Part shown: positions 1-7,219 of the stretch, in pieces | How positions within the stretch are numbered: position 1 is the first letter of the stretch | How the letters are laid out: every line of letters starts with the position of its first letter | Position numbers and translations under genes: made by a program | Assembly: GCA_049794535.1 (NCBI GenBank) | Contig: JBARCX010000086.1 | Location: 1-14,524 of the forward strand | Length of the DNA: 14,524 nucleotides | From: JBARCX01 sp049794535 | GTDB taxonomy: Bacteria; Pseudomonadota; Gammaproteobacteria; Xanthomonadales; Rhodanobacteraceae | Direction of reading: 5' to 3' | Notes under the pieces: generated by a model | What the model was told of the DNA's origin: nothing | The model's database searches: none | The model's input: only the letters and a program-made list of their open reading frames with translations

Positions 1-17
1 CCGCTAGAGACCCCGTG

Positions 18-491
18 ATGCGCCGTCTGTTGTTCGCTCTCGCCGCCATCGTGCCCATGGTGGTGCAGGCGACTTCGCTGACCGCACTATCCGCTGCCGA
101 TGTTCCCGCATTGATCAAGCCACCCACACACGGCGAGCGGATACTCGCACTCTGGTCATTGGACTGCGTCTATTGCGAGGCCAACCTGCAAGCATTGGCG
201 GCCCTGCAAAAAGCGCATCCGAAGGACATCGAACTGGTGCCAATCGCCACGGATGACATCGCACAGCACAAAGCTATCGAACAGCGAATACATGCAGCCG
301 GCATGACCGCCTACCCCGCTCGCGCCTACGCCGATGCCACCCCAGAGCAGATCAACTATCTGCTCGATCCCGACTGGGGCGGTGAAACACCGCGCACACT
401 GGTGATCCGCGCTGACGGCACACGCATCGGTATGAGCGGCAACCTCGATGCCAACAAGATCAAACACCTTTCGGGTGAAAAAGTCCCGTAA
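18..491 (+). CDS. Exported thioredoxin-like (TlpA-type) protein with CxxC
   Basis: 157 aa from the ATG at 18. Residues 1-19 form a signal peptide (two Arg, then a hydrophobic run ending near VQA), so the product should sit in the periplasm. The CVYC motif at residues 50-53 follows a strand with a Trp (LALWSLDC), and a Thr-Pro at 124-125 fits the cis-proline beside the active site. These are thioredoxin-fold landmarks; the protein is about the minimum size for a TlpA/DsbE-like domain. It probably reduces or shuffles disulfides of an exported client that I cannot name. A GTG at 15 is an alternative start, but the ATG gives the better signal peptide. A TGA at 16-18 in another frame overlaps the ATG, which would fit translational coupling to an upstream gene outside the window. 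It converges on the next gene with a 16-bp gap. Confidence 0.8.
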   Translation: MRRLLFALAAIVPMVVQATSLTALSAADVPALIKPPTHGERILALWSLDCVYCEANLQALAALQKAHPKDIELVPIATDDIAQHKAIEQRIHAAGMTAYPARAYADATPEQINYLLDPDWGGETPRTLVIRADGTRIGMSGNLDANKIKHLSGEKVP

Positions 492-507
492 CAGCGGGAA
501 GGTCGAT

Positions 508-2631
508 TTAATCCTCTTGCGTCACGCGAATAGCATCCAGTGCTACGCGCAGCTTGGCTGATGGCTTTTCCGAGCGCAGCTCCAACTCCCTGAAATACGT
601 GCCATTACGCGTTGCGGGTATAGCCAGCACGAACCGCTTGCAACCATCAGCTGCCGGCCTACAACTACCCATACGCCGACCATCGACCCATGCCTCCAGC
701 TGTTGTGCCATGAACTTGCCCGAGCTGGCCCGATGCAAACTCAGTTCGACACGCACTGTGCGGCCTGCATCGTTACCACCGGGCACGTACAGACTGGCCA
801 CATCAGAAATGCTGGTTACCTCATCAGGATCCAGACTGTTCCAGCCCTCACCTATTACCTGACGCCCTGTACTGGCTTCCGACAAATCAGTTTGGAACGG
901 TAGCCCGAACAATGGCGACGGTTCGGCGTGACGCAGATCAACTGCGGATGGCGGTAGTGCAGCATTCCAGCCAGGCGCCAATACATTGCGACCATCCAGA
1001 CGAAACAATGCTGCATGTGCCTCCGGTATCGCTGCTCGCGCCACAACAGCCTCGCGATCACTGAGCACATACAGTGTGCCCAGGTCCAATTTATCCGCAA
1101 GTAAGGCCGCCCGCTGCCTGTTGTACAAGGGCAGGAATCGATCCCCGTCGACGCGCGCAAGTTGCACGGCATCGGTGCTCATGCCGTGGCTCTCTGCATA
1201 AAACGCCAGCTGCTCCCATCCCGGTGCCATAAGCATGGTCGGCAACTGCCGCAGCGTGTGGTAGCGATCTCCGGCGGCATCCCAGAAGACCCCATGCAAA
1301 CCGACCGTAGTGTCCTCATGGCTGCGCGCCAGCAGCGCGGTGCGCATGCTGGTCAATCCCGGATACAAATCCACCCATTGCAGAATGGCAGCCGCCAACA
1401 ATACCGCTATCTGCCAACGACCTCGGAATACCCGAAGTAAAGTAAATATCGCCGACAGCAACAACAGGTAATACGCCACCCAGAACAAGCGTCCAGTCGA
1501 TTGCAGTGGCAAGTGAGATAAGGCTGTCCGTAGCGGCGACGGCAATGGCAACGGCCATTGCATAGCACCGATGCCCACGTTGTCGCTCACCGCTAGCACA
1601 GCCAGCAACACAGCAATGGCCAGCAGCGGCTCGGGTACCAAACGCATAGGCGACAGGTCACGTCGCCACACAACTGCCAGCAATGCCGATGCGATCAGTG
1701 CGATGCCACCCAGCCCCAAATAATTGAAACCTTCGTACTCCCCAGGAGCCTCCACCATATTCAGACCAAACCAGGACCAACCAGCACCGTTGAACGGTGC
1801 AATCAGGTTCATCTTGTAATAACCGAAGCCATCCGCCTTCATACCATGGCCAGAGACCATGAAAAATCCGACCAACCATCCCGCTAGTAGCGTGGCACTT
1901 ATTGCCGGACACAACTCAACCAGCCAGTACCTCATACCTGGTCGCATATCTGTCGGCATGGCACGCAACGCCACGCGATAACGCTGAACAATATCGGCTA
2001 ACCAGATGGCACCGACCATCGCGAACAGATAGGCGTGAATAATCATCGCCGTCGCTAACAGCGCTGCCCACCAAACAGTCTGATATCGATTCGAAGGCCG
2101 CATGCAAAGGTACATCGCTGCTAATAGAGTCCAATGGCCGACCAATGCCATATGCCCCCCCAGACGCATAAGCATCGGCGGTGCAAGCACAAAGAACAGC
2201 AAGCCCAACGCCCTGACTATCCACTGTGATGTGGCCAATCCCAGCAAGCGCCATGCGAAAAACGCCTGCAACACAAAACAAGCCAATACCCATAGCCCGA
2301 AATATTGAAACGGCTCCGGGAGCCACGGCGCGAATAGCTTGAAAAATACGGCCAGCAGCGGAATCGAGTCGGAGTAATAAATCGAGGCATGCAATCCTGC
2401 CCCATAGGTGGGATTGGCGCCAGGCGGCATCGCCCACGGCGCATGCCAATAAAACGCCCAGCCTAGATAACTCTGTGCTAGGTCACTATGCGTCAGCCAT
2501 TGCACGTTGCCCGGCCAGAGCATCAGGCCGCCAGTTACGAACAAACAGGCCAGCACGCCGAACGCTAACGGAATGACACATGACCAGTTCTGGCTGGATA
2601 GCCATGGTGTTTTGCACAACGCAGTTGCCAT
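508..2631 (-). CDS. Large polytopic membrane protein, DUF6311-type, GT-C glycosyltransferase-like
   Basis: 707 aa. The first roughly 430 residues carry many hydrophobic segments (first at about 18-38). They are followed by a roughly 270-residue soluble domain beginning near LTSMRTALLARS. The first outer loop has acidic residues (D50 in HSDLAQ, D88 in YSDSIP), and the stretch PEPFQYFGLW near 105-114 is characteristic of what I recall as the DUF6311 family. The overall plan, with many helices, an acidic first loop and a C-terminal exported domain, resembles GT-C lipid-linked sugar transferases, so a role in envelope or lipid glycosylation is plausible but inferred. The start is the ATG at 2631, with AGGA seven bases upstream. 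It lies 88 bp after the asparaginase gene on the same strand and may be co-transcribed with it. Substrate unknown. Confidence 0.72.
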   Translation of the reverse strand: MATALCKTPWLSSQNWSCVIPLAFGVLACLFVTGGLMLWPGNVQWLTHSDLAQSYLGWAFYWHAPWAMPPGANPTYGAGLHASIYYSDSIPLLAVFFKLFAPWLPEPFQYFGLWVLACFVLQAFFAWRLLGLATSQWIVRALGLLFFVLAPPMLMRLGGHMALVGHWTLLAAMYLCMRPSNRYQTVWWAALLATAMIIHAYLFAMVGAIWLADIVQRYRVALRAMPTDMRPGMRYWLVELCPAISATLLAGWLVGFFMVSGHGMKADGFGYYKMNLIAPFNGAGWSWFGLNMVEAPGEYEGFNYLGLGGIALIASALLAVVWRRDLSPMRLVPEPLLAIAVLLAVLAVSDNVGIGAMQWPLPLPSPLRTALSHLPLQSTGRLFWVAYYLLLLSAIFTLLRVFRGRWQIAVLLAAAILQWVDLYPGLTSMRTALLARSHEDTTVGLHGVFWDAAGDRYHTLRQLPTMLMAPGWEQLAFYAESHGMSTDAVQLARVDGDRFLPLYNRQRAALLADKLDLGTLYVLSDREAVVARAAIPEAHAALFRLDGRNVLAPGWNAALPPSAVDLRHAEPSPLFGLPFQTDLSEASTGRQVIGEGWNSLDPDEVTSISDVASLYVPGGNDAGRTVRVELSLHRASSGKFMAQQLEAWVDGRRMGSCRPAADGCKRFVLAIPATRNGTYFRELELRSEKPSAKLRVALDAIRVTQED

Positions 2632-2688
2632 ATCGTTTTCCTAAAATCCAGGCCGCATTATTGCGTCACCATGCGGCTCTGCGAGCGC

Positions 2689-2710
2689 TGGCTGCGCAGC
2701 GTTGCAGCCA
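2689..2710 (-). terminator. Hairpin downstream of the asparaginase gene
   Basis: A perfect 7-bp stem (TGGCTGC with GCAGCCA) around an 8-base loop starts 10 bases after the asparaginase stop codon on the minus strand. No T-run follows, so it is not a classical intrinsic terminator. It could stabilise the mRNA end or be incidental. Confidence 0.25.
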
Positions 2711-2719
2711 ACACTCTGA

Positions 2720-3781
2720 TCAATCCGTTGATGCCGATATCGCAGGTGCAGGTGCCGGTTCAGGCGGATGATTCGACGGATCCGGCTCATCGTCGTAAAT
2801 CGCCACATGTGGTACACCATCCGCACCGATCCAGCCGCGATACATGCCGTCGGTGTTGAATGGCATCGCGATATTGCCTTGCGCATCCAGCGCAATCGCA
2901 CCACCGCTGCCACCCATCGACGGAATCTCTTGATTGATCACCTCGGCGGCAGCACGCTGTAGCGGCACGCCCATCTGCGTTACCTTCATGCAGATTTCAT
3001 GCGCGGCCACCGTGCGGATATAGAACTCGCCCCAGCCCGTGCCGGACACCGCACAACCACCCGTCGCATAGGTGCCTGCGCCAATAATCGGCGAATCGCC
3101 CACGCGTCCCCAACGCTTGTCGGTCATGCCTCCCGTAGAGGTGCCCGCCGCGAGACGGCCCTGCGTATCCAGCGCAACCGCACCCACGGTACCGAAATGC
3201 TTGGCGGTCTCCATATCCGCGTGCTGCTTACCTGCAGCGTCCTCCTTCAGCGCCTTCTGCAATTGCTGCCAGCGCTCCTCGGTGCGGAAATATGAAGGAT
3301 CGACCAGGGTGATGCCCTGCTCCTTGGCGAACTCTTCAGCACCCGCACCCATCAACATCACGTGCGGCGAATGATCCATCACCGCACGCGCCAACAGAAT
3401 CGGATTCTTTACGCGTGTCACACCCGCCACCGAACCGGCGCGGCGGGTAAAACCGTCCATGATCGCCGCATCCAGTTCATTCTTGCCGTCGTGCGTAAAC
3501 ACTGCACCCTTGCCGGCATTGAAGTTCGGATCATCCTCCAGCACGGTAATCGCCGCAGTCACCGCATCGAGCGCAGGCTTGCCGGCTTTCAGCTCGGCAT
3601 AGCCATGCTCCAACGCGTCCGTCATGGCGGCCCGCACGGCCTTTTCCTTGGCCGGATTCATATCACGCTTGATCACACCGGCACCGCCGTGGATCACCAG
3701 TACAGGGGAGACATCGTCCGCATGACTCATGGCGGCGACTCCGAAGAGGGCAAGGGCGACAAACAGACGATGCGGCTTCAC
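2720..3781 (-). CDS. Secreted isoaspartyl peptidase / L-asparaginase (Ntn hydrolase, asparaginase 2 family)
   Basis: 353 aa. It hydrolyses L-asparagine and/or beta-aspartyl (isoaspartyl) dipeptides. The family folds as a precursor that cuts itself before a Thr, which becomes the nucleophile. Visible signs are HGGAG at 31-35, GTVGAVALD with the cleavage/nucleophile Thr198, GTSTGG about 20 residues later, and GDSPIIGAGTYA. Residues 1-21 form a signal peptide ending SHA, predicting a periplasmic or secreted enzyme; the well-known E. coli IaaA is cytoplasmic. The start is the GTG at 3781 behind GGGAGAG. An in-frame ATG 35 codons upstream would spoil the signal peptide and has no clear ribosome site. 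The C-terminus has a Pro/Ala-rich tail (PPEPAPAPA) beyond the catalytic core. It lies between the peptidase gene and the DUF6311 gene, all on the minus strand. Confidence 0.88.
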   Translation of the reverse strand: MKPHRLFVALALFGVAAMSHADDVSPVLVIHGGAGVIKRDMNPAKEKAVRAAMTDALEHGYAELKAGKPALDAVTAAITVLEDDPNFNAGKGAVFTHDGKNELDAAIMDGFTRRAGSVAGVTRVKNPILLARAVMDHSPHVMLMGAGAEEFAKEQGITLVDPSYFRTEERWQQLQKALKEDAAGKQHADMETAKHFGTVGAVALDTQGRLAAGTSTGGMTDKRWGRVGDSPIIGAGTYATGGCAVSGTGWGEFYIRTVAAHEICMKVTQMGVPLQRAAAEVINQEIPSMGGSGGAIALDAQGNIAMPFNTDGMYRGWIGADGVPHVAIYDDEPDPSNHPPEPAPAPAISASTD

Positions 3782-3807
3782 ATGGCTCTCCCGGATAGTA
3801 CGAGCCG

Positions 3808-3813
3808 AGTATA
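3808..3813 (-). promoter_or_regulatory. Possible -10 box of the asparaginase gene
   Basis: TATACT on the minus strand (5 of 6 to the sigma-70 consensus) lies 26 bases upstream of the GTG start. The hexamer 17 bases further upstream is TAAAAG, a poor -35, so this is only a candidate. Confidence 0.3.
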
Positions 3814-3891
3814 GCGAGCCTCTCTTGCAACTTTTACCGCAACGTTCTTCAAGCCGCCCGAGCCCCGTACCGCAGAGACAGCGCATGGAAC

Positions 3892-5199
3892 TCAGCTGAG
3901 ACTTGCATCCTTCGTTTTAGCTGTGTCACGGGCCGGACATCCCATTAAAGGAGTTATCTCGATCGCATATCGATGCTTGCCGTCGTGGCTCTTGCCAGCG
4001 ACTTGCAATACATCGCCCACTGCGCCTTGCATCCGAGACTGCCCGAGCTGCTCACCTCCCGCTTCCTGGATGCCGAGGTCAATGCGCAATTGGCCAGCTT
4101 CCTCCGGCATGACCACAGCACTCACCTTCCAGTCGGGAATACTTACCGTAGTGACCTTGCCGGATGCCGTACAAAGCGCAAACGTTACCTGCTGAGCAGG
4201 CGCTCGGTGAGCATCGTCGCTTCCTAACTCAACTTTCATGCTGAGCTGATACTCCTGCTGATGCACAGCCGTGCCCGCGTAGACCATGCCGCTGACACCG
4301 ATGGCCAGCGCCGCAACGGCGGCATAACCGGTAAAACTCCGTACTTTCCCTGGGCAAGCATGTTTCAACATGGCAATACGCTCCGTAAGTGGATGGCGAG
4401 GTGACCACTGGCAACCGACCGGCAGCGAGAGTGCAGCCGATTGGGTCTTCAACATCGCATTCGCATAGCTGCGTCTTAGCTCACCGTGTTGTCGCAATAC
4501 GGCGGCGTCGCAGGCCAATTCCTGATCGTGGCGAAACACGCGCAACGCCCACCACATCAGCGGATGGAACCAAAACACGCTAGCCAGTGCCTGCGCACAC
4601 AACGCCCAATAGCCGTCGCGTCGATACGCATGGGCAGCCTCATGGGCAAGGATCAACGTGCGCTCGTGTGCGTCGTAGCGCCCCTCGAAATCCGCAGGCA
4701 ACACGATGCGCGGTCGCCAGGCACCTATCAGTGCCGGCCCGACATCCGCACGGGCCGCGCGCCACACCGGCCAGCGCACATGCCGTTCGGCTAGCAAGGT
4801 CGCTCCGCGCAGCAGACGGCGATAGCGCTGCTGCGCAATCACCGCAAACAGCGTGGTGAACAACATACCAAGCAGCCACAGGCCAAACATCACGACACGC
4901 CAATTGATGCTTGTTGTCGCAGCAGATACGGCCTGCCATGTCCCGGCCCCAGAGATAATCGTAACCATCAGCGCTGGCAACGCAGCAGACGTGGTAGCGA
5001 CATGGTGTGGCAACTGACTAACCCACAGGACCAACGGCGGCATTAGCCACAACTGGAACGCGCGCTCCGCACCAAACAGATATCGACAAGGGCGGCGTAA
5101 CAGCGCCACGCACAACGTGGCGACGGTGAACATCACGGTCAACTGCCAGCCATGCTGAGCCAGCGTAGAAGCCGTCAGCTCAATGCTGCTCATCATCAA
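3892..5199 (-). CDS. M56 family (BlaR1/MecR1-like) membrane metallopeptidase
   Basis: 435 aa. M56 proteins are integral membrane zinc peptidases that signal by inactivating a partner BlaI/MecI repressor. Hydrophobic segments lie at about 18-36, 47-63, 75-92 and 101-123. HEAAH at 186-190 supplies two zinc ligands and the catalytic Glu, and DQELACD (E227) fits the third ligand. A last membrane segment (about 288-308) leads to a roughly 125-residue exported C-terminal domain that I do not recognise. That domain has two Cys and no SxxK penicillin-binding motif, unlike true BlaR1. The start is one of three consecutive ATGs (5199, 5196, 5193) behind AGGAG. It overlaps the end of the repressor gene by 20 bp, so the two are translationally coupled and probably one sensor-repressor unit. 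Confidence 0.88.
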   Translation of the reverse strand: MMMSSIELTASTLAQHGWQLTVMFTVATLCVALLRRPCRYLFGAERAFQLWLMPPLVLWVSQLPHHVATTSAALPALMVTIISGAGTWQAVSAATTSINWRVVMFGLWLLGMLFTTLFAVIAQQRYRRLLRGATLLAERHVRWPVWRAARADVGPALIGAWRPRIVLPADFEGRYDAHERTLILAHEAAHAYRRDGYWALCAQALASVFWFHPLMWWALRVFRHDQELACDAAVLRQHGELRRSYANAMLKTQSAALSLPVGCQWSPRHPLTERIAMLKHACPGKVRSFTGYAAVAALAIGVSGMVYAGTAVHQQEYQLSMKVELGSDDAHRAPAQQVTFALCTASGKVTTVSIPDWKVSAVVMPEEAGQLRIDLGIQEAGGEQLGQSRMQGAVGDVLQVAGKSHDGKHRYAIEITPLMGCPARDTAKTKDASLS

Positions 5200-5551
5200 G
5201 CTCCTGTAACAGCTTGCGCAGCTCGGCGATGTCTTTTTTCGATAGCTTGCGCTGCTCCGAGAAATGCGCCACCAGCGGTGCCACGCGCCCCTCGAACAAA
5301 CGGTCCAGCAAGCTCTTGCTTGCTGACGATACGTATTGCTCGCGCGTCAGCTTGGGCGTGTAGAGATAACGGCGACCGTCGCGCTCGGCCTTCACGGCCT
5401 TCTTCTTGAGCAGGCGATTGAGCAGGGACTTTACGGTGCCCTCCTGCCATTGCTGCGCAGGCCCTACCTCGGCAAGGATTTCTTCGGCCGTACGCGGCGA
5501 GGTGCGCCACAGCACTTCCATGACGACGGCTTCTGCTTCGCTGATGGACAT
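5180..5551 (-). CDS. BlaI/MecI family transcriptional repressor
   Basis: 123 aa, the usual family length. Residues 1-70 form the winged helix: SEAEAVVMEVLW opens it, GTVKSLLNRLLKKK (about 38-51) fits the recognition helix, and RRYLYTP is the wing. The C-terminal part should form the dimer. VAHFSEQRKLSKKDI aligns with the region where staphylococcal BlaI is cut (Asn101-Phe102); here the pair is His96-Phe97. It probably represses its own operon by binding the two boxes at 5562-5598 and is inactivated through the M56 partner encoded just downstream. The start is the ATG at 5551; the upstream GGTGAG is a usable ribosome site. Confidence 0.9.
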   Translation of the reverse strand: MSISEAEAVVMEVLWRTSPRTAEEILAEVGPAQQWQEGTVKSLLNRLLKKKAVKAERDGRRYLYTPKLTREQYVSSASKSLLDRLFEGRVAPLVAHFSEQRKLSKKDIAELRKLLQELDDEQH

Positions 5552-5561
5552 GGCTCACCGT

Positions 5562-5598
5562 TTACGCGTGTAAGTGATGATTATGTTTACACGCGTAA
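5562..5598. promoter_or_regulatory. Paired inverted operator boxes upstream of the blaI-type gene
   Basis: TTACGCGTGTAA (5562-5573) and its exact reverse complement TTACACGCGTAA (5587-5598) are separated by 13 bp. Each box is nearly palindromic, with TTAC and GTAA ends like BlaI-family operators built on TAC/GTA half-sites. The proximal box ends 11 bp before the repressor start. Two dimer-binding boxes suit autoregulation. Binding by this BlaI is inferred from position and symmetry. Confidence 0.7.
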
Positions 5599-5612
5599 TT
5601 GATCATCGTCAA
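5584..5612 (-). promoter_or_regulatory. Putative sigma-70 promoter of the blaI-M56 operon
   Basis: On the minus strand TTGACG (5612-5607) is a good -35. A weak TAAACA (5589-5584) follows at 17 bp; CATAAT (5585-5580) is a better hexamer, but at 21 bp. Either -10 overlaps or abuts the distal operator box, so a bound repressor would block polymerase. Confidence 0.45.
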
Positions 5613-5753
5613 GCATGCACGAATGGCCACGCGGCAGGCACCCAGAGCCATACCTATCCGCATGGATACGCCCCCGCGACCTTCCTACAGCATGGCCCGA
5701 CGACAATCCGTCGTATCCTTGTGGTCTGGCCCCCTCCCCATGAAGGCACATCA

Positions 5754-7109
5754 ATGGACAAGGTGTATGCAAGCGCGACCGCCGCACTCGACGGATTGCT
5801 TTTCGACAACATGACCCTCGCCGCTGGCGGCTTCGGCCTGTGCGGTATCCCCGAGAACCTGATCGGCGCATTGCTGGAAGCCGGCACCACAGGGCTGACC
5901 ATTGTTGGCAACAATGCGGGCGTCGACGACTTCGGCATGGGCCCGCTGCTCAAGACCCATCAGGTGAAGCGCGTATACGCATCCTACGTGGGCGAGAACA
6001 AAGAGTTCGAACGCCAGGTGCTGGCCGGTGAACTCGAACTGCATCTGACCCCGCAAGGCACGCTCGCCGAGAAGCTGCGCGCTGGCGGTGCTGGCATTCC
6101 TGGCTTCTATACGCGCACGGGTTTTGGTACCAAATTGACCGAAGGCAAGGAAACCAAGGTTTTCGACGGCAAGGAATACGTGCTGGAAGAAGCGATCCAC
6201 GCCGACGTGTCGATCGTGAAAGCCTGGAAGGGTGATCGCCTCGGCAACTTGGTTTTCCGCGAAACCGCACGCAACTTCAATCCGATGATCGCCACCTGCG
6301 GCAAGGTTTGCGTGGCCGAAGTGGAAGAGCTGGTCGAAGTCGGTACGCTCGATCCCGACAACATCCATGTGCCCGGCATTTATGTCGACCGCATCATCCA
6401 GGGCGCGAAGTACGAGAAGCGTATCGAATTCCGCACCATCGCCGGCGCCAACACCGGCAAGGAAAGCCCGGTACGTACGGCCATGGCACAGCGCGCAGCA
6501 AAAGAGCTACGCGACGGCTTCTACGTCAACCTCGGCATCGGCATCCCGACCCTGGTGGCGAACTACATTCCTGCCGGCATGGACGTGATCCTGCAATCCG
6601 AAAACGGCTTGCTCGGCATCGGTCCATTCCCGGACGAAGCCAACGTTGATCCGGACCTGATCAACGCCGGCAAGCAGACCATCACTACCCTGCCCGGCTC
6701 GAGCTTCTTCTCCAGTGCGGAGTCGTTCGCGATGATCCGCGGCGGCCACATCAACCTGTCGATCCTCGGCGGCCTCGAGGTCTCCTGCATGGGCGATCTG
6801 GCGAACTGGATGGTGCCGGGCAAGATGGTGAAAGGCCCAGGCGGCGCGATGGATCTGGTCAGCGGCGTGCAGCGCGTGGTGGTGCTGATGGAGCACAACG
6901 CGAAAGATGGCTCGCCGAAGATCAAGAACGAATGCGACTTGCCGCTCACCGGCAAGCAGGTAGTCGACCTGATCATCACCGACCTGTGCGTGTTCGAAGT
7001 AGAGAAAGGCAAAGGCCTGACACTGATCGAATTGCAGGAAGGCGTCACGGTAGACGAAGTGAAAGCCAAAACCGGCTGCGCCTTTGCCGTAGCGCCCTCA
7101 CTAGCCTAA
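5754..7109 (+). CDS. Single-chain 3-oxoacid CoA-transferase (SCOT-type, A and B subunits fused)
   Basis: 451 aa. It moves CoA between a 3-oxoacid such as acetoacetate and a donor such as succinyl-CoA, in ketone-body or 3-hydroxybutyrate use. Residues 1 to about 229 match the A subunit (LAAGGFGLCGIPE at 22-34, then NNAG). Residues from about 240 to 451 match the B subunit (LGIGIPTLVAN, then SENGLLGIGPFP with Glu283 as the catalytic glutamate that carries the CoA thioester). Only about ten residues join them. Many bacteria encode the halves as two genes; mitochondrial SCOT is fused. The start is the ATG at 5754 with GAAGG seven bases upstream. The reading frame stays open 180 bp further left, but that stretch crosses the operator region and does not look like the family. 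The exact substrate is not fixed by sequence. Confidence 0.9.
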   Translation: MDKVYASATAALDGLLFDNMTLAAGGFGLCGIPENLIGALLEAGTTGLTIVGNNAGVDDFGMGPLLKTHQVKRVYASYVGENKEFERQVLAGELELHLTPQGTLAEKLRAGGAGIPGFYTRTGFGTKLTEGKETKVFDGKEYVLEEAIHADVSIVKAWKGDRLGNLVFRETARNFNPMIATCGKVCVAEVEELVEVGTLDPDNIHVPGIYVDRIIQGAKYEKRIEFRTIAGANTGKESPVRTAMAQRAAKELRDGFYVNLGIGIPTLVANYIPAGMDVILQSENGLLGIGPFPDEANVDPDLINAGKQTITTLPGSSFFSSAESFAMIRGGHINLSILGGLEVSCMGDLANWMVPGKMVKGPGGAMDLVSGVQRVVVLMEHNAKDGSPKIKNECDLPLTGKQVVDLIITDLCVFEVEKGKGLTLIELQEGVTVDEVKAKTGCAFAVAPSLA

Positions 7110-7125
7110 GTATCTCGCCCTTCAA

Positions 7126-7164
7126 CTCCTCCCCCTATTCATAAGGGGGAGGTTGGGAGGGGGT
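7126..7164. repeat. C/G-rich hairpin repeat between convergent genes
   Basis: CCTCCCCCT (7128-7136) pairs perfectly with AGGGGGAGG (7144-7152) around a 7-base loop, followed by GTTGGGAGGGGGT-like sequence. It lies between the convergent CoA-transferase and histidine kinase genes, where it could end transcription from both sides. Its make-up resembles dispersed intergenic repeats that I associate with Xanthomonadales genomes; copy number cannot be seen from one window. Confidence 0.6.
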
Positions 7165-7219
7165 AAATACTTGCCTCAGTCTGAGTGCTCTCTACGCAGC
7201 GCTCGCGCAGCAGGCTTAG

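Noticed and set aside
1..18. End of an upstream gene (stop TGA at 16-18 overlapping the first ATG)
   Set aside because: Only five codons are visible, too few to support a gene call, although the overlap would suit an operon.
3362..3814. Open frame of 150 codons on + opposite the asparaginase
   Set aside because: Antisense to catalytic and signal-peptide sequence of a clear gene; composition is low-complexity Arg/His and resembles no protein.
5574..5753. Upstream extension of the CoA-transferase by 60 codons
   Set aside because: It crosses the repressor operator boxes, is unlike the family, and the ATG at 5754 has a good ribosome site and matches the family N-terminus.
5640..5753. Short inverted repeats upstream of the CoA-transferase (TATCC/GGATA, ACGAC/GTCGT) as a riboswitch or attenuator
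   Set aside because: Stems are only 5 bp and fit no known riboswitch layout; I see nothing firm in this gap besides the operator and ribosome site.
5751..6368. Open frame of 205 codons on - opposite the CoA-transferase
   Set aside because: Antisense to a well-conserved enzyme domain; no family features or ribosome site.
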